64,000 nt of DNA from Exiguobacterium sp. AM39-5BH (GTDB lineage: Bacteria; Bacillota; Bacilli; Exiguobacteriales; Exiguobacteriaceae). The position numbers were made by a program, and so were the translations under genes. Positions 9,155 through 20,126 of this stretch are shown in pieces (the first letter of the stretch is position 1; each line of letters starts with the position of its first letter). The notes beneath the pieces were generated by a model, which saw only the letters and a list, made by a program, of their open reading frames with translations, had not been told where the DNA came from and made no database searches. The stretch spans positions 124,001 to 188,000 of the forward strand of contig NZ_QSGS01000004.1 of assembly GCF_003467445.1 (NCBI RefSeq). Direction: 5' to 3'.

Positions 9155-9231
9155 TCGTAGCTAGTAAAAGTACGGTCTTCCCAAGAAGCTCCCACTTCAG
9201 ATTGCGAAGCAAGCAAGTGGTGAGTAGTTCA
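9100..9231 (+). ncRNA. Predicted guide (omega) RNA scaffold at the TnpB right end
   Basis: In TnpB elements the 3' end of tnpB and the right end form an RNA scaffold, with the guide read from the flank. Here the hairpin at 9191-9220 and the terminal GAGTAGTTCAC (9221-9231) would form the scaffold end, and the guide would begin near 9232 (GTGTATTTGGAAATA). The 5' limit of the RNA is not visible. Confidence 0.45.
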
Positions 9232-9474
9232 CGTGTATTTGGAAATAATAGACTTGGACTGAAAAGGACTAAATCCGAAATTATTTGCTGATGAAATGGA
9301 GTATTTAGATGAAAAACACCAAGCGAATCGGATCGCTGTTGGCGCTCGTACTCGCTTTCATTGTGTGTGCGGGTATCTACTATTTAGGCAACTTGATGAC
9401 GGTCAACCCGGCGACAACCTCAGGGAATGGAAATCCGATTCTACTATCATGTTGCCGAAATCGGATCGCTAAAC
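9232..9474 (+). other. Gene-poor scar downstream of the TnpB element, with a possible gene remnant
   Basis: An ATG at 9309 preceded by GGAG opens a frame encoding a plausible membrane-anchor start (MKNTKRIGSLLALVLAFIV and a little more), but after about 40 codons it runs on antisense through the ABC permease gene without resembling a protein. It could be the 5' remnant of a gene truncated by a deletion, or a short membrane peptide. A short inverted repeat (ATCCGATT at 9433, AATCGGAT at 9459) is the only other structure. Confidence 0.25.
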
Positions 9475-9516
9475 GTAAAACAAGGCTCGAAGCGTCTGCT
9501 TTGAGCCTTGTTTTAC
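9475..9516 (-). terminator. Terminator of the ABC-2 exporter operon
   Basis: A 14-bp perfect stem, GTAAAACAAGGCTC with GAGCCTTGTTTTAC, begins at the last gene's stop codon; the T-rich arm serves the minus strand. Confidence 0.8.
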
Positions 9517-10307
9517 TAGGAACCCGTACTCGCGAACGCTCGGAGTCCGAACAGCCAAAATCGATAGGCGAGGATGAGACTGACCATAGCAACGAACGGA
9601 GTTGCCAGAGCGAACAGCGTGAAGCCGCGACCCTCAAAAAAGTACATGGCCGGATAGAACGCGGTGAACCCGAATGGGATGATATACGTCAACACGAACA
9701 TGATGACTTTCGAATAAATTGTCATCGGATAGCGGGCGAAGTCGCTCAAGCTGAAGACGGCGAAGACGACCGGCAGACTGTCAATCATCCAAAACGAGAA
9801 CGTTGCGAAAAACAGGTTGACCGCGATGTAAATCATGCCGCTCGCGAGCACCATGACAAGTAGGACGAAGAAATCAGTGATTGTCCACACCATACCGAGC
9901 TCGTTCGAGGCGAGCCAGAGGACGCTTCCGCCAATCAACAGTTGACCGAAGCCGTCCTGTTGCACCCGCTCGGCGATGATTTGAAACAGCGGATTGACCG
10001 GTCGCATGAGAATCCGATCCAAGTTCCCGGTCCGAATGTACTGCCAGCCGATGGTCCATAAGTTATCGAAGAAGATATGGTGGATGGCCCGCCCTAAAAA
10101 GGCGATGCCGTAGATGAATAAGATTTCATAAAAGCCCCAGCCGTTGAGCGACTCGATATGACGAAACACGATCGATAAAAAGAAGAGGGCGGCGAACTGT
10201 TGACCAAAGACGGACAAGACCCCAATCAAGAAGTCCATCCGATATTCCATCATCACTTTGAAATGATTTTTGGCATATAACCAATATAGTTTTGCGTATC
10301 GTTTCAT
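9516..10307 (-). CDS. ABC-2 type transporter permease (DUF990-like)
   Basis: The 263-residue protein has about six hydrophobic segments and starts MKRYAKLYWLYAKNHFKVMM. It resembles the ABC2_membrane_6 (formerly DUF990) permeases, which occur as pairs with one ATPase. I chose the ATG at 10307 because it overlaps the upstream permease stop as ATGA; a longer in-frame version would run backwards into that gene. The substrate is unknown. Confidence 0.85.
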   Translation of the reverse strand: MKRYAKLYWLYAKNHFKVMMEYRMDFLIGVLSVFGQQFAALFFLSIVFRHIESLNGWGFYEILFIYGIAFLGRAIHHIFFDNLWTIGWQYIRTGNLDRILMRPVNPLFQIIAERVQQDGFGQLLIGGSVLWLASNELGMVWTITDFFVLLVMVLASGMIYIAVNLFFATFSFWMIDSLPVVFAVFSLSDFARYPMTIYSKVIMFVLTYIIPFGFTAFYPAMYFFEGRGFTLFALATPFVAMVSLILAYRFWLFGLRAFASTGS

Positions 10308-11098
10308 CCGCCGAACACCGTCACTTTCCGAACCGCATAGGCGAACAACAGACGCACGAAGATGAAGAACGCCGCGACCCATCCGAGTTGGATGAGGATG
10401 GATGGCCAAATGCCGGATGCAGCGATTTCACCCGTATAGATGGCGACCGGGACATAGACGAGCGATGCGAACGGCAAGTAGAGGCTGACCGTTTGAAACC
10501 AGTCCGGGAAGAGCGTCAACGGCACGAGTGCGCCCGACATGATGGTGATGACGGCTTCCTGCAGGACGGACAGTCCCCAAACATTGACCGTATAAAACGA
10601 TAACACCCCGACGAGCAAGTCGATTAGCGTCGCTAGCAACACCGCGAGTATGACACTGACGGCGAAAGCGGACGCGGCCTCAATCGACGTCGGCGGATCG
10701 ACACCGATGAATACCATCGCGACGACGAGGAGCGGCAACGTCGCCCGAAAGAAGGTGGATGTCTTGGCACCGAGATCTTGAGCGAGCAATTTATCGAGCA
10801 AGTGATACGGGCGCAACAACTCGATGGCGACACCGCCGTGTTTAATCAGATGGGCGAGCTCACGGCCGGCGCTGCCGCGGAACTGATCGAGCATCGTCGC
10901 GAGGATGGCATACGTCAACATCGTCGAAAGTGCGATCCCCGAGACGTCCGTCTTATTCTCATAGACGGCCTGCCAAAAGAAATAAAGGATGAACAAGCGC
11001 ATCGTCACCGAGAACATACTGGCCCAATACCAGGCGGCATACGCCATGTCGACTTTGATTTGCGACACGGCGAGCGCGACATATTTACGAATCCTCAT
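10304..11098 (-). CDS. ABC-2 type transporter permease (DUF990-like), second subunit
   Basis: The 264-residue membrane protein (MRIRKYVALAVSQIKVDMAY) is the partner of the downstream permease and has the same family look, including the LRPYHLLDKLLAQDLG cytoplasmic stretch. It overlaps the ATPase gene by four bases and the next permease by four bases, so the three genes form one translationally coupled exporter operon. Confidence 0.87.
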   Translation of the reverse strand: MRIRKYVALAVSQIKVDMAYAAWYWASMFSVTMRLFILYFFWQAVYENKTDVSGIALSTMLTYAILATMLDQFRGSAGRELAHLIKHGGVAIELLRPYHLLDKLLAQDLGAKTSTFFRATLPLLVVAMVFIGVDPPTSIEAASAFAVSVILAVLLATLIDLLVGVLSFYTVNVWGLSVLQEAVITIMSGALVPLTLFPDWFQTVSLYLPFASLVYVPVAIYTGEIAASGIWPSILIQLGWVAAFFIFVRLLFAYAVRKVTVFGG

Positions 11099-12099
11099 GC
11101 GCTCACCCCGGTCTTATACAAGTTCCGGATGAGCGCCTCCATTTTCGGCACGACGACGGACAGGTCTTTCACTTGATTGCAGTTGACGATTTCACGAATC
11201 AGTTGTCCGCTCGAAATCTCATGGTGGTTGAAGGCAAGCTGAATCGTCTCATCTTCTGTCTCGAGTCGCATGACGCGTCCTGTCACAGCCGGAGGCAACT
11301 CAAACGTACTTCCTTCGTCGAGCGTGATTTCGAGCGTACGCTCGTTATTGAACGTCTGCTTGAGCGTCTCGATGCGATCGTCATAGATGATTCGCCCCTC
11401 ATCGAGCACGATGACCCGGTCACACACTTCCTCGATGTCTTGCATATCATGCGTCGTTAAGATGACGGTCGTTCCCCAAGCATCGCTAATCTCACGGATG
11501 AACGCCCGAATCGTCTCTTTGATGTCAATATCGAGACCGATTGTCGGTTCGTCCAAATAGACGACGCGCGGACGATGTAAGAAGGCGGCGGCGAGCTCGC
11601 AGCGCATCTTTTGTCCGAGCGACAACTGGCGGACCGGGACGTCGAGCAGCGGTTCAAGTTGCAATCGTTCGATGAACCAGGCGACTGTCTCTTGAAATTC
11701 GTCACGCGGTACTTCATAAATCTCGCAAAGCAAGTCGAAGGATTCCCGGACCGGGATGTCCCAGAACAGCTGCGTCCGCTGACCGAACACGGCCCCGATT
11801 TGCCGAGCATTTTTGACTCGTTCTTCATGCGGATCGATTCCATAGATGTGAACCGAGCCGGCATCAGGACGCAACACGCCGGCCAGCATTTTAATCGTTG
11901 TCGATTTACCGGCACCGTTAAACCCGATATAGCCGACGCGTTCACCGGGTGCAATTGAGAGGTCGATGCCTTTGACGGCCTCTTTGATGCGATATTTTCG
12001 GGTGAAGAGCGCTTTGATGGCGCCTTTTAGTCCGGCATCGCGTTCCATAATTTTATATTGTTTGACGAGGCCTTTCACCTCGATGGCTAACTGTGACAT
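11095..12099 (-). CDS. ABC transporter ATP-binding protein (exporter)
   Basis: The 334-residue ATPase has Walker A GFNGAGKST, the signature region LSLGQKMRCELA and Walker B VVYLDEPTIGLD, with an ABC-2 exporter-type C-terminal extension. It should energise the two adjacent permeases. I chose the ATG at 12099 because AAGGAGGAACGT precedes it; the ATG at 12117 lacks a binding site. First gene of the exporter operon. Confidence 0.93.
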   Translation of the reverse strand: MSQLAIEVKGLVKQYKIMERDAGLKGAIKALFTRKYRIKEAVKGIDLSIAPGERVGYIGFNGAGKSTTIKMLAGVLRPDAGSVHIYGIDPHEERVKNARQIGAVFGQRTQLFWDIPVRESFDLLCEIYEVPRDEFQETVAWFIERLQLEPLLDVPVRQLSLGQKMRCELAAAFLHRPRVVYLDEPTIGLDIDIKETIRAFIREISDAWGTTVILTTHDMQDIEEVCDRVIVLDEGRIIYDDRIETLKQTFNNERTLEITLDEGSTFELPPAVTGRVMRLETEDETIQLAFNHHEISSGQLIREIVNCNQVKDLSVVVPKMEALIRNLYKTGVSA

Positions 12100-12172
12100 A
12101 CGTTCCTCCTTATTCATGCAAACGTTTTCCTCAATTAGGATAGCATGAGTTTCTGGGATTTCCTACCTGCAC

Positions 12173-12201
12173 AAAAAAAGACCGGACAAGGAGATCCGGT
12201 C
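12173..12201 (-). terminator. Terminator of the DUF418 gene
   Basis: GACCGGA (12180) pairs with TCCGGTC (12195) and the minus strand then reads seven T. Confidence 0.88.
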
Positions 12202-12207
12202 TGATGA

Positions 12208-13326
12208 TTATTTAGCCTGTGTACCATACGTTCCGATGCGCCATAATTTCTCGAACGGGCCGTATCGATGCGATTTGAGCCACCGCATCGAGAAGAACGT
12301 TTGGGCGATCAAAATCGCGATACTTAAGAACAATCCTTCCGTCAACGACAGACGACCGTAGTAGCCGAGGGCGATGACCGGCAGGACGACGACGACCGTG
12401 TGCGTCAAATAGTTCGTCAGCGCCATACGGCCGAGCGCCTGCAGTGGACGGAATGCGCGCCCGTTACGGACGGCAATCGTAAAGAGACAGACGTACGTCG
12501 TCGCGAGCAGTTTCCCAGAGACGAGGACAGCCGCAGAGTTCGTCGCCGAATACTCGGCACCGCTACCGTAGTGATGCCAAATAATGACTGCGAAGAACGG
12601 TAGGGCCGCTATCGTACAGATGATGGCCGTCCGTGTCAATCCTCGGATGCTCCACGTGAGGAGTTTCCGTTCCCGTCCGATATAAAGTCCGAACAAGAAT
12701 AGACTGAAGATTTCAAAACCGGCGAATAACGAGTTGACGAACATATCGAAGATTTCAGTTTCCAAGCGATAGTCGAACCAAGGTCCGAATCCGGAATTGA
12801 ATGCGGTCGGGAATGGTCCTGCAATAGACGTATAACCTAATGCCCATTCCAGATAGATTGATGAGCCATAGAATAATACAAAGCTTGTGATCAACAAACC
12901 CCATGCCCACGTTAAAATCGCCCGGTTGCTTAATCCATAAAACAACGGGAGCAACAAGCCCCACATCGCATACGTATGTAAGATGTCACCCGACCAAATG
13001 GCCAGGTGAGCGAGTCCGAATAGAAACAAGATGACGATGCGGCGGATATAACGGGCGACCGAATCCCCGCGCGCGTACGAGCGCTCGAGGAAAATCGAGA
13101 AGCCGATTCCGAACAAGAGCGAGAAAATCGTGTAAAACTTCGTCTGGACGAACAAATCGAACAGCGTCCTGACGAAGAGGTCGCTTCCTTCATATATCGG
13201 ATTACCGAAAATCCAGTCGCTCCCGAGCATGCTTGGGATGTTGACGAGGAAGATGCCGCATAGGGCAAACCCTCGAATGATGTCATATAGAACGATACGT
13301 TCGTTTACTTGAATCGGGCCAGCCAT
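12208..13326 (-). CDS. DUF418 family membrane protein (YeiB-like)
   Basis: The 372-residue protein has eight or more hydrophobic segments and the N-terminal RIVLYDIIRGFALCGIFLVN typical of DUF418/YeiB proteins, with LGRMALTNYLTHTVV near the C-terminus. Their function is unknown, although they resemble acyltransferase-3-type membrane proteins. AGAGGAAG precedes the ATG. It lies 21 bp after the yfmM gene with no terminator between, so read-through from yfmM is likely. Confidence 0.85.
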   Translation of the reverse strand: MAGPIQVNERIVLYDIIRGFALCGIFLVNIPSMLGSDWIFGNPIYEGSDLFVRTLFDLFVQTKFYTIFSLLFGIGFSIFLERSYARGDSVARYIRRIVILFLFGLAHLAIWSGDILHTYAMWGLLLPLFYGLSNRAILTWAWGLLITSFVLFYGSSIYLEWALGYTSIAGPFPTAFNSGFGPWFDYRLETEIFDMFVNSLFAGFEIFSLFLFGLYIGRERKLLTWSIRGLTRTAIICTIAALPFFAVIIWHHYGSGAEYSATNSAAVLVSGKLLATTYVCLFTIAVRNGRAFRPLQALGRMALTNYLTHTVVVVLPVIALGYYGRLSLTEGLFLSIAILIAQTFFSMRWLKSHRYGPFEKLWRIGTYGTQAK

Positions 13327-13347
13327 ACGCCACTTCCTCTACACGGA

Positions 13348-14900
13348 TTAGAATACTTTTGTCGTCCACGATTCGCAGTTCCAGACGTCGGTGACGATGT
13401 CTTGATAGAACTCTGGTTCGTGACTGATGAGTAGGATACTGCCTTTATATTCTTTCAACGCGCGCTTCAACTCTTCCTTCGCGTCGACGTCCAAGTGGTT
13501 CGTCGGCTCATCGAGGAGGAGCAAGTTCGATTCGTTGTTTTGGAGTTTACAGAGACGGACCTTCGCCTTCTCTCCACCACTGAGGACCGCGATTTTACTC
13601 TCGATATGCTTCGTCATGAGACCGCATTTCGCGAGCATGGCTCGGACTTGTTGCTGGTTGAGGGACGGGAATTCGCTCCAAATCTCTTCGATACATGTGT
13701 TGTTGCTGACGGCCGCTTCTTGTTCAAAGTACCCGATCTCCAAGAACTCACCGCGTTCGACGGTTCCTTCAAGCGGGTTGATCAAGCCGAGCAGACTCTT
13801 CAACAGCGTCGTCTTCCCAATTCCGTTCGCACCGACGAGGGCAATTTTCTGACCGCGCTCCATTTGGAGATCGAGCGGGCGTGAAAGCGGCTCGTCATAG
13901 CCGATGACAAGACCTTTGGCGTCAAAGATGAGACGACCTGACGTGCGTGCCTGCAAGAATCGGAACTCTGGTTTTGGACGTTCTGCATTCAGTTCGATGA
14001 CATCCATCTTATCGAGCTTCTTCTGGCGTGACATCGCCATGTTCCGCGTCGAGACGCGTGCCTTGTTGCGGGCGACGAAGTCTTTCAAGTCGGCGATTTC
14101 TGCCTGCTGGCGTTTATAAGCGATTCAAGCTGCGAGCGTTTCATCTCGTACACTTCCATGAACTTGTCGTAGTCCCCGACATAGCGTGACAAGTCTTGGT
14201 TCTCCATATGGTAAACCAAGTTGATGACGCTGTTTAAGAACGGGATATCGTGCGAAATCAAGATGAAGGCGTTATCGTAGTTTTGGAGATAACGCTTCAA
14301 CCACTCGATGTGGGCCTCGTCCAAATAGTTGGTCGGCTCATCGAGGAGAAGGATGTCCGGCTTCTCGAGAAGCAATTTCGCGAGCAAGACTTTCGTCCGC
14401 TGACCACCTGAGAGGTCCGTGACGTCACGGTCGAGTCCGACATCTAAAATACCGAGACCGCGTGCGACTTCTTCGACTTTCGCGTCGATGATATAGAAGT
14501 CGTTCGAATCGAGCATTTCCTGCAGTTCGCCGACTTCGGCGAGCATGTCGTCCATCTGTTCAGGTGTCGCATCGCCCATTTCCATATAGAGCTCACCGAT
14601 GCGTGTTTCGGTGTCAATCAAGTATTGGAATGCGCTTTTTAACACGTCCCGAATCGTCATCCCACGTTCGAGGACAGCGTGCTGGTCAAGGTAACCGACA
14701 CGGACGTTTTTCGCCCATTCGATTTTGCCTTCGTCCGGCTGGAGCTTACGCGTGATGATGTTCATGAACGTAGATTTTCCTTCACCGTTCGCTCCGATGA
14801 GGCCGATGTGTTCGCCTTTCAATAGACGGAAAGACACGTCATTTAAAATGGCGCGATCACCGAAACCATGGCTCAAGTTTTGTACTGTTAATATACTCAT
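13348..14900 (-). pseudogene. yfmM: ABC-F ATPase YfmM, split by one frameshift
   Basis: Two frames together give a protein of about 517 residues that matches B. subtilis YfmM from MSILTVQNLSHGFGDRA to the C-terminal NCESWTTKVF. ABC-F proteins act on ribosomes or as duplicated soluble ATPases. Both ATPase modules are present (GANGEGKST and GANGIGKTT; LSGGQ and LSGGE; LLLDEPTN twice). Near 14121 one base is missing: restoring a G turns ESLINA into ESAYKRQQAEIADLKDF, the expected linker. The downstream part has a TTG overlapping the stop of the upstream part, but the conserved sequence lost in between argues for an indel. Confidence 0.88.
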
Positions 14901-14960
14901 ATTTCTTATTCGTTCCCTTCAAAGTTGACTATCCGATATTGTAGCATGGATTCAAAAAAA

Positions 14961-15568
14961 TTAGTACGCCAGTCCGACCGATTGGCGGATGAAGAGTTGG
15001 TCTTCAACGGCGTTCAGCATGAACTGGGCGACATCGGCTCGTGAAATCTGTTTTCCGTTGTCTGGAATGCTATCGACGGACGTGCGGTACACCGAGGTCC
15101 GGGGACCGTCCGTCAATTGCATCGGCCGCACGATTGTGTAATCGAACGACGAGTTGCGCCACAAATCGACCGCGGCGCGGTGATCACGGAGCGGCTTCCG
15201 AAGCATGAACGTGACGACCGTACCAGCGATACCTGGAATCTCTTTGTCGATTCCGGCCGAAGCGAGATACACAATGCGGGTGATCTTGTTCGCTTTCATC
15301 GCCGGGACGAGCGCATCGGTGACTTGGGCCAAGAAGTCTGAATTCTCGAGATCGGTCCCAAGACAGCTGATGATAGCGTCATGACCAGCAAGGGCGTCCG
15401 TCAATGCAGAGCTGTCTGTGACGTTGCCTCGATGATTTCAAGTTGAGGGGTGGGAATCAATTTTCTCTGTTCCCGTACGAAAGCGGTGACATGATGGCCA
15501 TGCTCGATGGCTTGATCGACAAACTGATGACCGGTCCTACCAGTGGCACCTAACACGAATAGCTTCAT
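14961..15568 (-). pseudogene. NAD(P)-binding (NmrA/atypical SDR-like) protein, split by one frameshift
   Basis: The N-terminal part has a Rossmann dinucleotide-binding motif (MKLFVLGATGRTGHQFVDQA). The C-terminal part continues with LAGHDAIISCLGTDLENS, DYTIVRPMQLTDGPRT and ISRADVAQFML, as in YwnB-like NAD(P)H-binding reductases of about 202 residues. Near 15427 a GGG run has become GG; restoring it gives EGNVTDSSALTDA and one continuous frame. The start at 15568 follows GAGAGGAG. Confidence 0.85.
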
Positions 15569-15658
15569 AATGGATGTGGCTCCTCTCGTTTTTCCAGTAT
15601 CTTTAGTATACAGCAGTTTCAGAAAAATCGAACTTTTAGCCGTCTTTTCCAAAACGGG

Positions 15659-15686
15659 TTGCAATTTATGAAATATCGTCTAGAAT
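15659..15686 (+). promoter_or_regulatory. Promoter of the xpt operon
   Basis: TTGCAA (15659-15664), 16 bases, TAGAAT (15681-15686), ending about 30 bp before the riboswitch aptamer. Confidence 0.6.
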
Positions 15687-15715
15687 AAGTCCTATCTTAT
15701 ATAAATTAAAGATTC

Positions 15716-15788
15716 GCACTCGTATATCCGTGAGAATATGGCTCACAAGTCTCTACCGAACCACCGTAAATGGTTCGACTACGGGTGA
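15716..15788 (+). promoter_or_regulatory. Guanine-sensing purine riboswitch aptamer
   Basis: The P1 strands CACTCGT (15717) and ACGGGTG (15781), the core TATGGCTCACAAGTCTCTACCG and the loop-loop hairpins match the B. subtilis xpt aptamer closely. The discriminating base in the 3' core (GACTAC) is C, which predicts guanine/hypoxanthine rather than adenine. It controls xpt-pbuX and probably the two following genes. Confidence 0.95.
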
Positions 15789-17761
<1,973 letters not shown>

Positions 17762-17795
17762 ACTGAAAGGAACTAAGAATCTAGGGGGAATAAGC

Positions 17796-18443
17796 ATGGG
17801 GAAAACTGCACTTGTCGTTGGCGCCACCGGTTTGATTGGACGCGAGCTCGTCGAACAGTTGCTCGAACAAGAACGATATGATCAAGTCTGGATTGTCGTC
17901 CGCCGCTCGAAACGATGGAGACATCCGAAACTGCATGAGGTTGTCGGGTTTGAAGGGATGGGCGAAGCGTTGCCACACATTGATGACGTCTACTGCGCAC
18001 TTGGGACGACAATTGCTGTCGCCGGTTCACGTCAGGCCTTCAAATACGTCGATCTCGATTTGCCGCTCGAAGTGGCACGCGTCGCGAAGGAACACGGGGC
18101 GACACGTTACGCCGTCGTCTCGGCACAAGGCGCGTCACTTCGGTCATCGTTCTTCTATAACCGCGTGAAAGGGGAGCTCGAGAACGGGCTCAAAGTGTTC
18201 GGTTTCGAGCACTTGATCATCGCCCGTCCGTCACTACTGCTCGGGGACCGAGAGGAGTTCCGTCTGGGCGAGAAAGCGGCCGAGGTCGTTAGCCGTCCAC
18301 TTCAACCGTTGTTGCTCGATAAATTACCGGACGCCGCACCGATTCAAGCGCTCCACGTGGCACGCGCTATGATTATGGCCGCGGAAGAAGGGCACGGTAT
18401 CGAAGTGTTGACGTCTGGTATGATGCAGAGGATGAGCCGATGA
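17796..18443 (+). CDS. NAD(P)-binding oxidoreductase (HTATIP2/YraR-like)
   Basis: The 215-residue protein starts with a Rossmann motif, KTALVVGATGLIGRELVEQL, and has the family pattern DDVYCALGTT, YAVVSAQGAS, FFYNRVKGELE and LIIARPSLLLG. These atypical short-chain reductases have poorly known substrates. GGGGGAATAAGC precedes the ATG. It lies 34 bp after pbuX and overlaps the next gene by four bases, so it may be co-expressed under the riboswitch. Confidence 0.85.
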   Translation: MGKTALVVGATGLIGRELVEQLLEQERYDQVWIVVRRSKRWRHPKLHEVVGFEGMGEALPHIDDVYCALGTTIAVAGSRQAFKYVDLDLPLEVARVAKEHGATRYAVVSAQGASLRSSFFYNRVKGELENGLKVFGFEHLIIARPSLLLGDREEFRLGEKAAEVVSRPLQPLLLDKLPDAAPIQALHVARAMIMAAEEGHGIEVLTSGMMQRMSR

Positions 18444-18832
18444 AGCGACTGACGAAGAAACGTACCAAAGCCGTCTTGATCGACGGCGTCATTGCCGGAT
18501 TGCTAAGTTTTGGTGTCGAACAGCTCGTCCGCAAGAAAGTGAAGAGTGAGTTCGTGCATGCTGTCATCACCCCTACGCTCGTCTCCTACGCACTTGAAGC
18601 ATGTCAGATGCGCCGCGGCGGACAGACGCTCGGCTATAAGCTGATGGGACTCGAGTTGAAGAATGACGACGGGACACCAGTCACGGCCGAGCAAGCGTTC
18701 AAACGTGCGCTTCATCGCGATACGCGTTCGATTGTCACCTACATCAAAGACCGCGCGCACTTTGAGGCTGAAGACGGTGCCATCTTGCCGCACGACGCTG
18801 CGTTCCATATGCACGTAACCGAAAAAAACTGA
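18440..18832 (+). CDS. RDD-family membrane protein
   Basis: The 130-residue product has the RDD-family motif GQTLGYKLMGLELKNDDG with a following Ala-Phe-Arg-type region and a hydrophobic N-terminal half. RDD proteins are small membrane proteins of mostly unknown function, some linked to ion transport. It overlaps the upstream gene by ATGA and ends at a strong terminator, so it is the last gene of the xpt transcript. Confidence 0.75.
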   Translation: MKRLTKKRTKAVLIDGVIAGLLSFGVEQLVRKKVKSEFVHAVITPTLVSYALEACQMRRGGQTLGYKLMGLELKNDDGTPVTAEQAFKRALHRDTRSIVTYIKDRAHFEAEDGAILPHDAAFHMHVTEKN

Positions 18833-18854
18833 CCTCGCGAGGTCAGTTTTTTTA
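18823..18854. terminator. Bidirectional terminator after the xpt operon
   Basis: AAAAAACTGACCTCG pairs perfectly with CGAGGTCAGTTTTTT; it serves both converging transcripts. Confidence 0.92.
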
Positions 18855-20117
18855 GTCTTTGATTCGGCTGAGGATGGCCGTCGTCAAGGCGACGATCGTT
18901 CCGAGAACGAGTCCGTTCGAGAACACGGTCGCGAGGAGCGGCGGCAAATCGTTCATTGCCCCAGGTGGGAGCAACATCGCCCCGGCTCCGATCACGAGCG
19001 GGAGCCCGACGGTGAGCGAGGCCGTCTTTTGGTTCAATTCGAACGCCGCCTCGTTGATTCCGATGATGATCATCGTCGCGATGAGTGGGGTGACGATGGC
19101 GTATCCGACCGCGGCCGGGATGCTGGCGATGAGCGAGACGAATGGACCGACTAGGGCGAGTACCATCATCAAAGCATGGGCGATGAGGTGTGGCGTGCGA
19201 TGCACACTTTCGGTGGAAGACAAGAAGCCGGCTGTCCCAGAAATGGCGACCGGTCCCGGTGTTCCAAATATGCCAGCGGCCATTTGACTGATGCCGCTGA
19301 CGACGCCAGATGCTGGGACGTTTCCTTCGATTTGACGCTTCTCGCGCGAACTGACGATACGTTCGATCAGTTTGATATTGGCAAGGACGTTCGTCATAAG
19401 TAAGAGTGTGATGACGAACGCGGTCGGAAGCAAGTTCCAATCCCATACCCACGTTCCGAACGGAAACAGTTCAGGCACAAGGAAGAACGACTCGGAACGG
19501 ACGATCGGGTTGCCGAGGCCGAGCATGTTGAACAACCAAAATCCAGCGAGGAGTGTCATGACGAGCCCATACTGCTTGAATCGACTCCGCTCGAGCGTGA
19601 GCGCGAACAACACGAGACCAGCCGTCGCGACGGCTTGAACGATGTTAATGCCGTCCTCGGTCACGCCAAAGCCGCCTTTTATGACGGCACCCGACAGTTG
19701 CAGGACGAGCAAAATCATATAGACACCGAGGACTTGTGGTGTGAAGAGCGATAACATGCGCCGGAGAATCCCGGTGACGGTCATGATTACTCCGAGCACA
19801 CCGCTCAAGAACAGCATGAATCCGAGTGCCTGGAGCGTCTCATGACCGCTTCCATAAAGCGCTGGACCGATTGAGGCATAGAGCGTGAAGACGCCCCACC
19901 AAATCCCAGCCGGTCCTTCTAAAATTGGTAGACGGTGTCCAAGCAGTGTCTGGATGATGCTGAACAGTGCGAAGACGAACAGCGAGCGTGAGATGAACGT
20001 CATCGTCTCGGCCGGCGACAGTTCAAATAAGGCAGCAATCGAGAGCGGTGGTACAATGTTTGTAGCTAAAATAAAAATAAACCACTGAATCGTCGTGGTT
20101 ATAGAACTTTTGGTCAT
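18852..20117 (-). CDS. NCS2-family nucleobase permease (uracil/xanthine type)
   Basis: The 421-residue protein is a polytopic NCS2 transporter of the UraA/xanthine-uracil group; the segments ILEGPAGIWWGVFTLYAS and FGTPGPVAISGTAGFLSST show this. It is distinct from pbuG and pbuX in the window. B. subtilis has a similar uncharacterised permease (YwdJ). The substrate cannot be decided. A short inverted repeat lies next to its ribosome binding site. Confidence 0.82.
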   Translation of the reverse strand: MTKSSITTTIQWFIFILATNIVPPLSIAALFELSPAETMTFISRSLFVFALFSIIQTLLGHRLPILEGPAGIWWGVFTLYASIGPALYGSGHETLQALGFMLFLSGVLGVIMTVTGILRRMLSLFTPQVLGVYMILLVLQLSGAVIKGGFGVTEDGINIVQAVATAGLVLFALTLERSRFKQYGLVMTLLAGFWLFNMLGLGNPIVRSESFFLVPELFPFGTWVWDWNLLPTAFVITLLLMTNVLANIKLIERIVSSREKRQIEGNVPASGVVSGISQMAAGIFGTPGPVAISGTAGFLSSTESVHRTPHLIAHALMMVLALVGPFVSLIASIPAAVGYAIVTPLIATMIIIGINEAAFELNQKTASLTVGLPLVIGAGAMLLPPGAMNDLPPLLATVFSNGLVLGTIVALTTAILSRIKD

Positions 20118-20126
20118 GGTGTCCCC

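Larger units (their letters stand above)
7811..9231 (+). mobile_element. Solo TnpB element of IS200/IS605 type (no tnpA)
   Basis: The segment is much richer in G+C than both flanks and holds one tnpB gene between structured non-coding ends. The left part folds into stacked hairpins (7821-7885, 7912-7947, 7953-7986). The right end has a hairpin (CCCACTT at 9191 with AAGTGG at 9215) followed by GAGTAGTTCAC, the kind of terminal sequence seen in IS605-type elements. No TnpA transposase is present, so it would need one in trans. Exact boundaries are inferred; the left boundary is the less certain. Confidence 0.75.

Noticed and set aside
7763..9216. Long open frames on the minus strand through the TnpB element (433 and 290 codons)
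   Set aside because: They are antisense to a complete tnpB with catalytic motifs; long antisense frames are expected in GC-rich DNA, and their translations are Arg/Pro-rich without domains.
9309..9863. A 184-codon plus-strand frame
   Set aside because: After about 40 codons it is antisense to the ABC permease gene and resembles no protein; only the start is noted as a possible remnant.
18739..19452. A 237-codon minus-strand frame inside the nucleobase permease
   Set aside because: It is a shifted frame of the permease gene on the same strand, rich in Arg, His and Pro.
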